In this document: in pieces, positions 51,882 to 60,792 of the stretch
Numbering within the stretch: the first letter of the stretch is position 1
How the letters are laid out: every line of letters starts with the position of its first letter
Assembly: GCF_018128905.1 (NCBI RefSeq)
Contig: NZ_CP063808.1
Coordinates: forward strand, 4,030,001 to 4,094,000
From: Streptomyces sp. A2-16
GTDB taxonomy: Bacteria; Actinomycetota; Actinomycetes; Streptomycetales; Streptomycetaceae
Direction of reading: 5' to 3'
Length of the DNA stretch: 64,000 nt
Notes under the pieces: model-generated
The model's input: only the letters and a program-made list of their open reading frames with translations
What the model was told of the DNA's origin: nothing
Database searches by the model: none
Position numbers and translations under genes: made by a program

Positions 51882-53513
51882 TCATGGGCCGTCCGGGCTC
51901 CAGCTGGGGCGGCGCCGGGGAGGTCCGGCGAGGATCAACTGTTCGATGCCGGCGTACCGTTCGCGGGCACGGCGGGCGCTGCGGCGGCCGCTCAGGAACG
52001 TGCCCAGCCAGCCGCACGCGAAGCCCACGGGCACGGAGACCAGGGCGGTCGTGGTGAACGGGAACCAGTTCAGGTCGGCCTCCGGGAAGGCCGATGTCGG
52101 TGACCCGGACACGAGCCGGGTGCCCGACATCAGGACCAGGACGGCGACCGAGCCGCCGATCAGGGTGGCGAGCAGGCCCGCCTTGCTGAAGCGCCGCCAG
52201 AACAGCGAGTAGACCAGTGCGGGCGCGATGGCGGAGGCGCCCACGCAGAAGGACAGGGTGGCCAGCGGCTGGAGGCTGCGGTGCTGGGCGAGGGCGGCCA
52301 GCAGCACCACCGGCACGCCGACGATCAGCGCGCAGAGCCGGGCCAGGGTCATCTCCCGCGGCGCGGGCATGGTGCTGTTCCGGGAGGCGGCGACGTCGTG
52401 CGCAAGGGAGTTGGCGCAGGCGAGCGTCATCCCGGCGACGGACGCCAGGAGGGTCAGGAAGATCGCCGTGGTGACGGAGCTGAACACCAGGCTCTCGGCG
52501 CGGGAGACGTCGGAGCCGAACACGGCGCGCGCACCGAGCAGATAGGCAGTGCTGCCGTGCGGGTCGGCGGCCGTGATCCGCTCGCGCCCGACCAGGGCCG
52601 TGGCGCCGAGGCCGATGACGGTGATCACCAGCATGAACAGGGCGACCGAGGACACCGCCCAGGACATCGTGCGCCGTACCTGGCGGGCGTTGCCGGCGGT
52701 GTACATCCGCATGGTGACGTGCGGCAGGCAGGCGCCGCCGAGCACGATGGCGACCTGCGTGCTGATCATGTCCAGTGCGGGGTGCGGCCCGTCCGCGAAC
52801 TGCAGGCCGTACTGCAGGAACGCCTGGCCGGTCCCGCTGCGCTGCGCGGCGGTGTCGACCATCGTTCCCGGGTGCCAGCCGAAGGTGGCGAGGACGAGCA
52901 CGGCGACCACGAGGCCGGACCCCAGGAGCATCACCGTCTTGATGATCTGGATCAGCGCGGTCCCCTTCATCCCGCCCAGGGCGGCATAACTGATCATCAG
53001 GATGCCGGCGCCGATGATGCAGCCGGTCTGCATGGCACCGTCGGAGAAGCCCAGGATGAAAGCCAACAGCTGCCCCACGCCCGCCAGTTGCACGATCATC
53101 ATCGGGATCAGCGACAACAGGGTCACCGCACACGCGGTGATGCGTGCGGCCCGCCCGGGGACACGTCGGCTCAGCGCGTCACCCATGGTGAACCGGCCGG
53201 TGTTGTGCAGGGGTTCGGCGAGCAGGAACATCAGCAGGAGCAGCGACAGCAGCGTGCTCAGGGCCAGGACGACTCCGTCGTAGCCGCACAGCGCGATGAC
53301 CCCGCCGATGGTGAGCACGGTCGCGGCGGAGATGTAGTCGCCGGCGACGGCAAGGCCGTTGCGCAGCGGGGAGAGTGTGCGGTAGCCGGTGTAGAACTCC
53401 TCCAGGTCGTCGCGGTCGGGGCCGGTCAGTACGCACAGCAGCAGCGTGAGCGTGACGACGCTGCAGAAGGCGACGAGGGACCAGGTCTGCGCGGAGCCGC
53501 CGAGGTCGGTCAT
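51882..53513 (-). CDS. Solute:sodium symporter (ActP-like)
   Basis: A 543-residue transporter with about 13 membrane helices. It starts F-Y-T-G-Y-R-T-L-S-P and G-D-Y-I-S-A-A-T-V-L, as in acetate/pyruvate permeases of the SSS family. Its ATG overlaps the stop of the DUF485 gene by 4 bases (ATGA). The DUF485-SSS pair is the YjcH-ActP arrangement, so uptake of acetate or a similar monocarboxylate is likely. Confidence 0.88.
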   Translation of the reverse strand: MTDLGGSAQTWSLVAFCSVVTLTLLLCVLTGPDRDDLEEFYTGYRTLSPLRNGLAVAGDYISAATVLTIGGVIALCGYDGVVLALSTLLSLLLLMFLLAEPLHNTGRFTMGDALSRRVPGRAARITACAVTLLSLIPMMIVQLAGVGQLLAFILGFSDGAMQTGCIIGAGILMISYAALGGMKGTALIQIIKTVMLLGSGLVVAVLVLATFGWHPGTMVDTAAQRSGTGQAFLQYGLQFADGPHPALDMISTQVAIVLGGACLPHVTMRMYTAGNARQVRRTMSWAVSSVALFMLVITVIGLGATALVGRERITAADPHGSTAYLLGARAVFGSDVSRAESLVFSSVTTAIFLTLLASVAGMTLACANSLAHDVAASRNSTMPAPREMTLARLCALIVGVPVVLLAALAQHRSLQPLATLSFCVGASAIAPALVYSLFWRRFSKAGLLATLIGGSVAVLVLMSGTRLVSGSPTSAFPEADLNWFPFTTTALVSVPVGFACGWLGTFLSGRRSARRARERYAGIEQLILAGPPRRRPSWSPDGP

Positions 53514-53953
53514 GCCCGCGCTCGACCGTCGCCGTCGGCCGGGCGGGCGTACTGGCTGACCCTGCGGGCCAGCGGGTCGACGAACCGGCGCGCCGTGTAC
53601 TCGAACAGCAGGACGGCCAGCCAGGTGACGGGGACCTGCGCGACGGCGAGCAGCAGGCCGGTGGGGAGCCCGCCGAGGGCCGGACGGGCCATGAAGGCGG
53701 GGGCTTCGACGGTCAGGGTGAGGAAGACGGCGAAGTAGCCGAGGGCGAGGAAGGTGGCCACGCGCCGCTGCCAGCGGCAGGCGCGGCGCAGGACCCGCAG
53801 GGCGCGGTGGTAGCTGGACCACGAACGCTGACGGGTCCCGCTGCCGCTCCGCGGTGCGGCCGGCGCGAGGGGCGTCGGCCGGTGCGCGGTGGGGGAGGGG
53901 ACCCGTCCGTTGTGCCGGTGCGGCAGGGATAATTCCGAGCGGTCGTAGGACAT
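53510..53953 (-). CDS. DUF485 membrane protein (YjcH-like)
   Basis: A 147-residue protein with a long polar N-terminus (about 1-55) and two membrane helices (about 65-85 and 98-120). DUF485 proteins accompany ActP-type symporters, as here with a coupled downstream gene. The extended N-terminus is longer than the usual 100 residues. AGGAG sits about 8 bases before the ATG. Confidence 0.78.
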   Translation of the reverse strand: MSYDRSELSLPHRHNGRVPSPTAHRPTPLAPAAPRSGSGTRQRSWSSYHRALRVLRRACRWQRRVATFLALGYFAVFLTLTVEAPAFMARPALGGLPTGLLLAVAQVPVTWLAVLLFEYTARRFVDPLARRVSQYARPADGDGRARA

Positions 53954-54552
53954 CCCAAAACTCCTAGCGCAGGGGGCCCGGAGGTCACGGACCGCAAGAA
54001 GGTGGGGGAGGCGGAGGCGGTTCGGGTCACCGCACGGTATGCGGGTGTCCGGGCGGTGGATGGGTGTTCCGTTGAACTTTCCGACGGCAGCCCTGCGGGT
54101 GAACCGGCCGTGCCGGGTGCCCGTGGTGAGGGTGTGGCCGGAGTGCCGCAGGTGCCCTCCGTGAATCCATTTCCTCGGAATCGGTCGTCCGTACGTCGTA
54201 CATCAGTCCCTGCCCGTGGTGGCCGCTCTGACGGAAGCGGACCGGTCGTCGGGATGAGGAGGGGTACGGCGGATACGGCAGTTCTGTGCCGTCCATTGAG
54301 GGGGTGGTACTGACGGCATATGCCTGGCGGATATCGCGCCGCCTGAGTGTGCCCCGGTGTGCGAGCCGGCGGCGGCGGGGTCGTCCTCTGTTGACGCAAA
54401 GGCCTCTGACCTGGGTGAACAGAACGTATTCCGCGCACAAAGATGCGTCATCTCGTCGTTGACCGACAGTTCGCGGCAGGGCCAGGGTGAGGGAGACATA
54501 TCGGATTCCGATCGCCCGTTTTCGCTCACCGCAGTGAGCGCAGGAGGCCGTG
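53954..54552. other. Long divergent intergenic region
   Basis: About 600 bp separate the DUF485 operon from the glutarate-type operon. A plus-strand frame at 54002-54313 has no recognisable features and poor start context, so I do not call a gene. Visible elements are GTACG-T-CGTAC (54191-54201), the shared 20-bp motif (54430-54449) and TTGACC at about 54459, which may be a -35. Confidence 0.45.
54430..54449. promoter_or_regulatory. Shared motif, copy A, upstream of the glutarate-type operon
   Basis: TCCGCGCACAAAGATGCGTC matches 18 of 20 bases of a second copy at 60721-60740. Its core is a GCGCA-N6-TGCGT/C imperfect inverted repeat. It lies 103 bp before the zinc-ribbon gene start. Confidence 0.55.
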
Positions 54553-54954
54553 ATGCTGCAGACAGCCAGCCCTGAACCCTTCGCGGGGGCCGTGGCCGTG
54601 ACCGCCGACCCGCCCGCTCCCGAGGTCGGCGCCCAACTGCTGTTCCAGAGCTGCCTGTGGTGCGGCACCGCGGCCTACCGACGTTCCTTCTGCCGCGCGT
54701 GCGGCTCCACCGCCTTCAAGCGACAGCGCAGCGCGGGTGCCGGGGCCCTTGTCCGCCGCATCGGGCAGCCCCCGCTCAACATCTGGTTCGTCGCGATGGA
54801 CGAGGAGTTCACCCTGGTCTGCCGGCTCACCGGAGCGGAGCCGGCCGTGATCCGGGTCGGGGCGCGAGTGCGTGTCGTGGTGGCTCCTCGCGAGCAGGGA
54901 CTTCCCCTCGTCGAACTCACCCGCCCGCCGGTGTCCTCGGAGCGCTGGTGGTGA
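54553..54954 (+). CDS. DUF35 OB-fold zinc-ribbon protein
   Basis: A 133-residue acyl-CoA-associated protein with a rubredoxin-like zinc ribbon (Cys34, Cys37, Cys47, Cys50 as C-L-W-C and C-R-A-C) and a C-terminal OB fold. DUF35 proteins partner thiolases or acyl-CoA enzymes such as ChsH2. GGAGG is 5 bases before ATG 54553. It is the first gene of the operon with CoA-transferase and glutaryl-CoA dehydrogenase; no thiolase is encoded in the window. Confidence 0.78.
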   Translation: MLQTASPEPFAGAVAVTADPPAPEVGAQLLFQSCLWCGTAAYRRSFCRACGSTAFKRQRSAGAGALVRRIGQPPLNIWFVAMDEEFTLVCRLTGAEPAVIRVGARVRVVVAPREQGLPLVELTRPPVSSERWW

Positions 54955-55014
54955 CAGGACACGGCACCGGTCATGTCACGGGAGCGAAGGCGGCACGACG
55001 AGAGAAGAGGGCAC

Positions 55015-56247
55015 ATGGACACCCAGGACAACGCCCCGGACGGACGGGTCGGCGAAGCCGACGGAACGGCACGCACCGCACTGCACGGACTGCGTGTCGC
55101 CGACTTCTCCCGGGTCCTCGCGGGCCCGTACGCCACCATGCTCCTCGCCGACCTCGGCGCGGACGTGGTGAAGGTGGAGCGACCGGGCATCGGGGACGAG
55201 ACCCGGGCCTGGCACCCGCCCGCGGACCGGAACGGCACCTCGACCTACTTCCTGGGCGTCAACCGGAACAAGAGGTCCGTCGTCCTGGACCTCGCCACCG
55301 AGACCGGCCTCGAACAGGCCCGCTCCCTGATCGCCGCGTCGGACGTCCTGGTGGAGAACTTCCGCCCCGGCACGATGGAACGGCTGGGGCTCGGGCCACG
55401 CGAACTCCGGGCCCGGCACCCAGCGTTGATCTACTGCTCGATCAGCGGTTTCGGCAGCGGCGCGGGTGCCACGATCCCCGGCTACGACCTGCTCGTACAG
55501 GCCGTCGGCGGTCTGATGAGCGTGACCGGGACCGCGGACGGGGAACCGGTGAAGGCCGGCGTCGCCCTGGTCGACGTGATCACCGGGCTGCACGCCTCGC
55601 TCGGCATCCTCGCCGCCCTGCGGCACCGGGACGCCACCGGCGAAGGTCAGCTCGTGGAGGTGAACCTGCTCGGCTCGCTGCTGTCGGCCATGGTCAACCA
55701 GGCATCGGCCTACGCCGTCGCCGGGGTGGTTCCCGGCCGCATGGGCAACGCGCACCCAAGCATCGCCCCGTACGAGACCCTCCCGACCGCGGATCGGCCG
55801 ATCGCCCTCGCGGTGGGCAACGACCGGCAGTTCACGGCACTCGCCGAGGTCGTCGGAGACCCCGGTCTCGCGCTCGACGACCGCTTCCGCACCAACGCCG
55901 ACCGGGTCGCCCATCGCGTCGCACTGCGCGACACCCTGACCAAGCGCTTCCGCGCTGCGGGCGCCGACCACTGGACCACCGTCCTGCTGGCCGCCGGAGT
56001 GCCGGCCGGACCGGTCAACTCCCTCGACGACGCCTTCGCCTTCGCCCACAAGCTGGGTCTCCCGGGCATCGTCGACATCCCCGCCTCACCCGCCGACGGA
56101 GAAGACCCCGGGGCCCACCGCCAGGTCGCGCACCCCATCGGGCTGAGCGGCACGCCGGCGCAGTACCGCCTGCCCCCGCCCCGACTGGGCCAGCACACCG
56201 CACAGATCCTCGACGACCCGTCCGACCCCTCGATCTCCCGACACTGA
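55015..56247 (+). CDS. Class III CoA-transferase, probable succinyl-CoA:glutarate CoA-transferase
   Basis: A 410-residue CaiB/BaiF-family enzyme. The catalytic Asp158 lies in I-P-G-Y-D-L-L-V-Q-A, and V-L-A-G-P-Y-A-T-M-L-L-A-D-L-G-A-D-V-V-K-V-E is the nucleotide-fold signature. The family includes the succinate/glutarate CoA-transferase (SUGCT) that makes glutaryl-CoA. Because glutaryl-CoA dehydrogenase starts 16 bp downstream, glutarate activation is the best reading. GAAGAGGG precedes ATG 55015. Confidence 0.82.
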   Translation: MDTQDNAPDGRVGEADGTARTALHGLRVADFSRVLAGPYATMLLADLGADVVKVERPGIGDETRAWHPPADRNGTSTYFLGVNRNKRSVVLDLATETGLEQARSLIAASDVLVENFRPGTMERLGLGPRELRARHPALIYCSISGFGSGAGATIPGYDLLVQAVGGLMSVTGTADGEPVKAGVALVDVITGLHASLGILAALRHRDATGEGQLVEVNLLGSLLSAMVNQASAYAVAGVVPGRMGNAHPSIAPYETLPTADRPIALAVGNDRQFTALAEVVGDPGLALDDRFRTNADRVAHRVALRDTLTKRFRAAGADHWTTVLLAAGVPAGPVNSLDDAFAFAHKLGLPGIVDIPASPADGEDPGAHRQVAHPIGLSGTPAQYRLPPPRLGQHTAQILDDPSDPSISRH

Positions 56248-56263
56248 TCACAAGGAGCACCAC

Positions 56264-57439
56264 ATGAACGCCAAGCCGCTGAAGGACCCCCTCGAACTGT
56301 TCGACCTCGCCTCCGTCCTCACCGAGGAGGAACGCGAGATCCAGTCCACCGTGGCCAGGTTCCTCGCCGACCGGGTTAGCCCGCACATCGGTGAGTGGTT
56401 CGAGAACGCCCACTTCGCCCGCGAACTCGCTCCAGAACTTGGCAAGTTGGGGGTTCTCGGCATGCATCTCGACGGGTACGGCTGCGCAGGCACCAACGCC
56501 GTCAGCTACGGGCTTGCCTGCCTGGAGCTGGAAGCGGCGGACTCGGGCTTCCGCAGCTTTGTGTCCGTGCAAGGCTCGCTGTCGATGTTCTCCATCTGGA
56601 AGTGGGGCTCCGAGGAGCAGAAGCAGGAGTGGCTGCCACGGCTCGCCGCCGGCGAGGCGATCGGCTGTTTCGGCCTGACCGAGCCCGACTTCGGCAGCAA
56701 CCCCTCCGGGATGCGTACCAAGGCGGTCCGCGAGGACGGCGACTGGATCCTGAACGGCTCCAAGATGTGGATCACCAACGGCGGTATCGCCGACGTGGCC
56801 ACCGTGTGGGCGCAGACCGAGGACGGCATCCGCGGCTTCCTCGTGCCGCGCGGGACGCCCGGCTTCACCACCCAGGACATCAAGCAGAAGATGTCGCTGC
56901 GGGCGTCGATCACCTCGGAGTTGTACTTCGACAACGTACGGCTGCCCGACTCGGCCCGGCTGCCGCACGCGGAAGGCCTGCGCGGACCGCTCTCCTGCCT
57001 GAACGAGGCCCGCTTCGGCATCCTGTTCGGAGCGGTCGGCGCCGCCCGCGACTCGATCCAGGCGGCCATCGACTACGCCGACTCCCGGGTGCAGTTCGAC
57101 AAGCCGATCAGTGCCTTCCAGCTCACGCAGAAGAAACTCGCCGACATGACCGTGTCCCTGGGCGGCGCCGCACTGCTCGCCGTACACCTGGGGCGCCTGA
57201 AGGACCAGCACCGCATCAGGCCCGAACAGATCAGCGTCGGCAAGCTCAACAACGTACGGGAGGCCCTCGCGATCGCCCGCGAGTGCCGCACCGTCCTCGG
57301 CGCCAACGGCATATCCCTGGAGTACTCGCCGCTGCGTCACGCCAACAACCTGGAGTCCGTCCTCACCTACGAAGGCACCAGCGAGATGCACACGCTGGTC
57401 GTCGGACAGGCGATCACCGGCCACCCGGCGTTCCGCTGA
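56264..57439 (+). CDS. gcdH: Glutaryl-CoA dehydrogenase
   Basis: A 391-residue flavoprotein that oxidises and decarboxylates glutaryl-CoA to crotonyl-CoA and passes electrons to ETF. D-G-Y-G-C-A-G and D-S-G-F-R97-S correspond to the GCDH segment whose Arg binds the gamma-carboxylate. G-C-F-G-L-T-E-P-D binds FAD, and Glu370 in Y-E-G-T-S-E is the catalytic base. Length and motifs match GCDH better than other acyl-CoA dehydrogenases. EtfB follows 26 bp later. Confidence 0.92.
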   Translation: MNAKPLKDPLELFDLASVLTEEEREIQSTVARFLADRVSPHIGEWFENAHFARELAPELGKLGVLGMHLDGYGCAGTNAVSYGLACLELEAADSGFRSFVSVQGSLSMFSIWKWGSEEQKQEWLPRLAAGEAIGCFGLTEPDFGSNPSGMRTKAVREDGDWILNGSKMWITNGGIADVATVWAQTEDGIRGFLVPRGTPGFTTQDIKQKMSLRASITSELYFDNVRLPDSARLPHAEGLRGPLSCLNEARFGILFGAVGAARDSIQAAIDYADSRVQFDKPISAFQLTQKKLADMTVSLGGAALLAVHLGRLKDQHRIRPEQISVGKLNNVREALAIARECRTVLGANGISLEYSPLRHANNLESVLTYEGTSEMHTLVVGQAITGHPAFR

Positions 57440-57465
57440 CCCGCCCCGGCGGAAGGAAGACGACC

Positions 57466-58248
57466 GTGAACATCGTCGTACTCGTCAAGCAGGTCCCGGA
57501 CACCGCGGCAGCCCGCACCCTGTCCGAGACCGACCACAGCCTCGATCGTGCGAACACCGACCTCGTCCTGGACGAGATCAACGAGCGTGCCGCGGAAGAA
57601 GCCCTGACGCTCAAGGAGACGACGGACGCAGAGGTCACCGTCGTGTCCATGGGACCCGACTCCGCGCTCGACGCCATCCGCAAGGTTCTGGCGATGGGCG
57701 CAGACCGTGGAATCCACATCCGCGACGACAGGCTCCAGGGCGCCGATGTGGTGAGCACCGCGAAGGTCCTGGCGGCCGCCGTACGGACCGTGGCGGACGT
57801 GGACCTGGTCCTCGCCGGCAACGCCACGACCGACGGACAGGCGAGCGCGGTCCCGGCCGTCGTCGCGGACCTGCTCGGTCTGCCGCAGCTGACCCACGTA
57901 CGCGCACTCGCCCTGGACGCGGGGCGGGTGCGTGCCGAGCGCGAGACCGAGAGCGGTCAGGTGACGCTGGAGGCGCCGCTGCCCGCGCTGGTCAGCGTCA
58001 CCGAGAAGATCAACGAGCCGCGCTATCCCTCCTTCAAGGGCATCATGGCCGCGAAGAAGAAGCCGGTGGTGACGATCGGCCTCGACGACCTGTTCCCCGA
58101 CGCGGACGACACCGGGTTCCTGGTGACCCGTACGCGCGTGCTGGAGGCCGTCCCGCGTCCGGCGCGGGTCGCCGGGGTCCGCGTCACGGACGACGGCTCA
58201 GCCGGCCGGCAGCTCGCAGCGCACCTGATCGCCCGGAAACTCCTCTGA
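57466..58248 (+). CDS. etfB: Electron transfer flavoprotein beta subunit
   Basis: A 260-residue EtfB/FixA protein: N-I-V-V-L-V-K-Q-V-P-D-T at the start, N-E-R-A-A-E-E-A-L and the family signature near V-T-E-K-I-N-E-P-R-Y-P-S. It binds AMP and forms the ETF dimer with EtfA, taking electrons from the adjacent glutaryl-CoA dehydrogenase. The GTG start has GGAAGGAAG. A duplicate, operon-dedicated ETF is implied because Streptomyces usually has another housekeeping pair. Confidence 0.92.
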   Translation: MNIVVLVKQVPDTAAARTLSETDHSLDRANTDLVLDEINERAAEEALTLKETTDAEVTVVSMGPDSALDAIRKVLAMGADRGIHIRDDRLQGADVVSTAKVLAAAVRTVADVDLVLAGNATTDGQASAVPAVVADLLGLPQLTHVRALALDAGRVRAERETESGQVTLEAPLPALVSVTEKINEPRYPSFKGIMAAKKKPVVTIGLDDLFPDADDTGFLVTRTRVLEAVPRPARVAGVRVTDDGSAGRQLAAHLIARKLL

Positions 58249-58280
58249 ACCGCCCCGACCACCAAGGAGCAGGCACAGCC

Positions 58281-59246
58281 ATGCCCGACGTCCTCGTCCT
58301 CGTCGACCACGACGGGGAACGCGTCCACAAGTCCACGTACGAACTCCTGGCCGCCGCCCGGCGGTTGGGCGATCCGGCGGCCGTGCTCGTGGGCACGCCC
58401 GGCACATCGGCCCGCCTCAAGGAGTCCCTCGCCCGACACGGCGCAACCGGCGTCCACGCGGCCGAATCCGCGGAGGCGGGCGAGTTCGTCGGCTCGCTCG
58501 CCGTCGACGCCCTGCTGCTCGCGGTCCGGACGGTCTCTCCCGCCGCCGTCCTGGTCTCCGCGACGACCGACGGCAAGGAGGTGGCCGGGCGTCTCGCCGC
58601 ACGGCTGGACGCCGGGTTGTTGATCGACGCGGTCGACCTGGACTCCTCGGGGGCGGTCACTCAAGTCGTCTTCGGCGGGTCGTACACCGTGCGCTCCGAG
58701 GTCAGCCACGGGATACCCGTGATCGCCCTGCGGCCGGGTTCCTTCGAGCCGGAAGAACATCCCGTGGAGGCCGTGGAGCACGAGCTCGTCCTGCCGCCGA
58801 TCGACCCGGCGGGATCCGCCCGCGTCATCGCCCGTCGCGCCACCCCTGCGGGTGACCGGCCCGAGCTCACCGAGGCGAGCGTCGTCGTCTCCGGCGGACG
58901 CGGCGTCGGAGGGGCGGACGGCTTCGAGGTGGTGGAGGAACTGGCCGACGCCCTGGGCGGTGCGGTGGGCGCGTCCCGGGCCGCGGTCGACGCCGGCTAC
59001 TACCCGCACCAGTACCAGGTGGGGCAGACCGGCAAGACGGTGTCTCCCCAGCTGTACATCGCCCTGGGCATCTCCGGGGCCATTCAGCACCTCGCCGGGA
59101 TGCAGACGTCCAGGACCATCGTGGCGGTCAACAAGGACCCCGACGCACCCGTATTCGCCGTGGCCGACTACGGCGTGGTGGGCGACCTGTTCTCGGTGGC
59201 TCCCCAGCTCACGCGAGAAGTCGCTGCCCGCCGAGGGGTCGCCTGA
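58281..59246 (+). CDS. etfA: Electron transfer flavoprotein alpha subunit
   Basis: A 321-residue EtfA/FixB protein. The C-terminal FAD domain shows S-G-G-R-G-V-G, V-G-Q-T-G-K-T-V-S-P-Q-L-Y-I-A-L-G-I-S-G-A-I-Q-H, and A-V-N-K-D-P-D-A-P-V-F. It completes the ETF that oxidises glutaryl-CoA dehydrogenase and hands electrons to ETF:quinone oxidoreductase elsewhere. AAGGAG precedes the ATG, 32 bp after etfB. Confidence 0.93.
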   Translation: MPDVLVLVDHDGERVHKSTYELLAAARRLGDPAAVLVGTPGTSARLKESLARHGATGVHAAESAEAGEFVGSLAVDALLLAVRTVSPAAVLVSATTDGKEVAGRLAARLDAGLLIDAVDLDSSGAVTQVVFGGSYTVRSEVSHGIPVIALRPGSFEPEEHPVEAVEHELVLPPIDPAGSARVIARRATPAGDRPELTEASVVVSGGRGVGGADGFEVVEELADALGGAVGASRAAVDAGYYPHQYQVGQTGKTVSPQLYIALGISGAIQHLAGMQTSRTIVAVNKDPDAPVFAVADYGVVGDLFSVAPQLTREVAARRGVA

Positions 59247-59682
59247 CCTGTCCGGGGGACAACGCCGACGGCGTCAGCACGATTCCGGTGCTGCGGGCGA
59301 CCGCGAACGCCTCGGACCGGTGGTGGACCGCGACTGGCCGCCCGATGGCTGCCTGGACGAGTACGTCGGTGGTGGCGCCCCGATGGCCGGCCCGGGGAGG
59401 CCGGTTCGCGTCGCGTCGGCAGCACCGTCGGCCCGGAGCTGTGGAAGCGGCTGGTTTTCCGCGTGCGGCCCCGGCGGATCCTCCCCCGCGTCCCAGCGCC
59501 GCGGCCGGGCCGCACACGAGGAGCGCGAGGCTTGCGCCCCTCCCGCGGCTGCCGTGCGCATGCCGAGTGCGGCGAAGGGCCTGCCGGTGGCCTGGTGCCC
59601 GACGTTCTGAAGCACCGCCCAGCGCGTGAACGCCGCGACGCCTTCCCGTGAACCGATGGTGTCAGCGGGAGTCCGATACGAC
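59247..59682. other. Non-coding or degraded stretch after etfA
   Basis: The first 436 bases of the 493-bp gap between etfA and the convergent dehydrogenase. Frames here are low in protein character and none has a good start. The plus-strand phrase near 59259-59340 (D-G-V-S-T-I-P-V-L) might be a decayed gene end, but I cannot identify it. Confidence 0.35.
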
Positions 59683-59727
59683 GATGCCCTCCGCGGCGCC
59701 GGCCCCGACGGCACCGCGGAGGGCATC
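59683..59727. terminator. Bidirectional hairpin, etfA / 3-hydroxybutyryl-CoA dehydrogenase
   Basis: A 14-bp perfect stem (59683-59696 with 59714-59727) with inner GCCG/CGGC pairing lies 12 bases beyond the minus-strand dehydrogenase stop. Confidence 0.72.
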
Positions 59728-59739
59728 GCCGGAAGGCGC

Positions 59740-60603
59740 TCAGGCCACCCGGTAGTCGAAGAACCCCTGTCCCGACTTACGGCCCAGCAGCCCGGATTCG
59801 ACCATGCGGCGCAGCAAGGGGGGCGGGGCGTAGAGCGGTTCCCGGTACTCCTCGTACAGTGCTTCACCGATCGCCGCGACGGTGTCGAGCCCGATGAGAT
59901 CGGCGAGACGCAGCGGGCCCATCGGGTGAGCGCAACCGGCGGTCATCCCGGTGTCGATGTCCTCCGCGGTCGCCGTGCCGGAACTCACCATCCGGACCGC
60001 GGCCAACAGGTAGGGAACCAGCAGGGAGTTCACCACGAAACCGGCGCGGTCCTGGGCCACGACCGTCTTCTTGCCCAGAATCTCGCCCGCGAAGGCACGC
60101 ACGCGAAGTTCCGTGTCCCTCGAGGTGTGCAGCGAGGGGATCACCTCGACCAGTGGCATCACGGGCACCGGATTGAAGAAGTGCAGGCCCACCACCGCCT
60201 CGGGTCGGCCGGTGGCCGCCGCGAGCCTGGCTATGGGGATGGAGGACGTGTTGCTGGCCAGCACGGCGGCCGGGTGCATGACCTTGTCCAACTGCCGGAA
60301 CAGCTCGGTCTTGGCCCCCTCGTCCTCGACGGCGGCCTCGATCACCAGGTCCGCCCTTGCGAGGCGGGAGAGATCGTCGGTGGCCGAGACTCCGGCCAGG
60401 GCGAGCGCGCGGTCCCCGGGCGTGACAGCACCGCGCTTCTCCGCCTTGAGCAGGGAATCCGCCACGCCCGCCAGCCCGGCCCGGGCCCGGTCCTCGCTCA
60501 CGTCGCACAAGGTGACGTGCAACCCGGCCCGAGCGCAGACCTCGGTGATGCCCCGGCCCATCTGGCCCGCCCCTACGACGCCTACGTGCTTGATCGCTGT
60601 CAT
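59740..60603 (-). CDS. hbd: 3-Hydroxybutyryl-CoA dehydrogenase
   Basis: A 287-residue NAD(P)-dependent enzyme converting 3-hydroxybutyryl-CoA to acetoacetyl-CoA. The dinucleotide motif G-A-G-Q-M-G-R-G is at about 10-17. N-T-S-S-I-P-I and G-L-H-F-F-N-P-V-P-V-M-P-L-V-E hold the catalytic residues, and G-F-V-V-N-S-L-L-V-P-Y starts the C-terminal helical domain. It would act two steps after glutaryl-CoA dehydrogenase; the crotonase needed between them is not in the window. ATG 60603 follows a GGAG site. Confidence 0.92.
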   Translation of the reverse strand: MTAIKHVGVVGAGQMGRGITEVCARAGLHVTLCDVSEDRARAGLAGVADSLLKAEKRGAVTPGDRALALAGVSATDDLSRLARADLVIEAAVEDEGAKTELFRQLDKVMHPAAVLASNTSSIPIARLAAATGRPEAVVGLHFFNPVPVMPLVEVIPSLHTSRDTELRVRAFAGEILGKKTVVAQDRAGFVVNSLLVPYLLAAVRMVSSGTATAEDIDTGMTAGCAHPMGPLRLADLIGLDTVAAIGEALYEEYREPLYAPPPLLRRMVESGLLGRKSGQGFFDYRVA

Positions 60604-60720
60604 GTGCTTCTCCGTCCGTCCCTCCGTCGAGCGGCGGTGGACCGACGCCGACGCGATGTGTGCCGCCGTTGTGAGCCTAGGTCGAGCACACCCCATCTGA
60701 CCTGCTAAAACAGTGCGTCA

Positions 60721-60740
60721 TCCGCGCACAAACATGCGCC
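60721..60740. promoter_or_regulatory. Shared motif, copy B, upstream of hbd
   Basis: TCCGCGCACAAACATGCGCC, 18/20 identical to the copy at 54430-54449, contains GCGCA-N6-TGCGC. It lies 117 bp upstream of the hbd start. An extra GTGCG/CGCAC repeat overlaps its left side. Confidence 0.55.
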
Positions 60741-60792
60741 GGTACGACCCTGACCGGCCGCACCATGGGGCCTGGCACCGATCACGGCGAGG

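Noticed and set aside
54002..54313. Possible 103-codon gene in the long divergent intergenic region
   Set aside because: No recognisable motif and poor start context; the region is better explained as regulatory.
59274..59867. Possible minus-strand gene after etfA
   Set aside because: It overlaps the 3' end of the well-supported 3-hydroxybutyryl-CoA dehydrogenase gene and a terminator hairpin, and has no family features.
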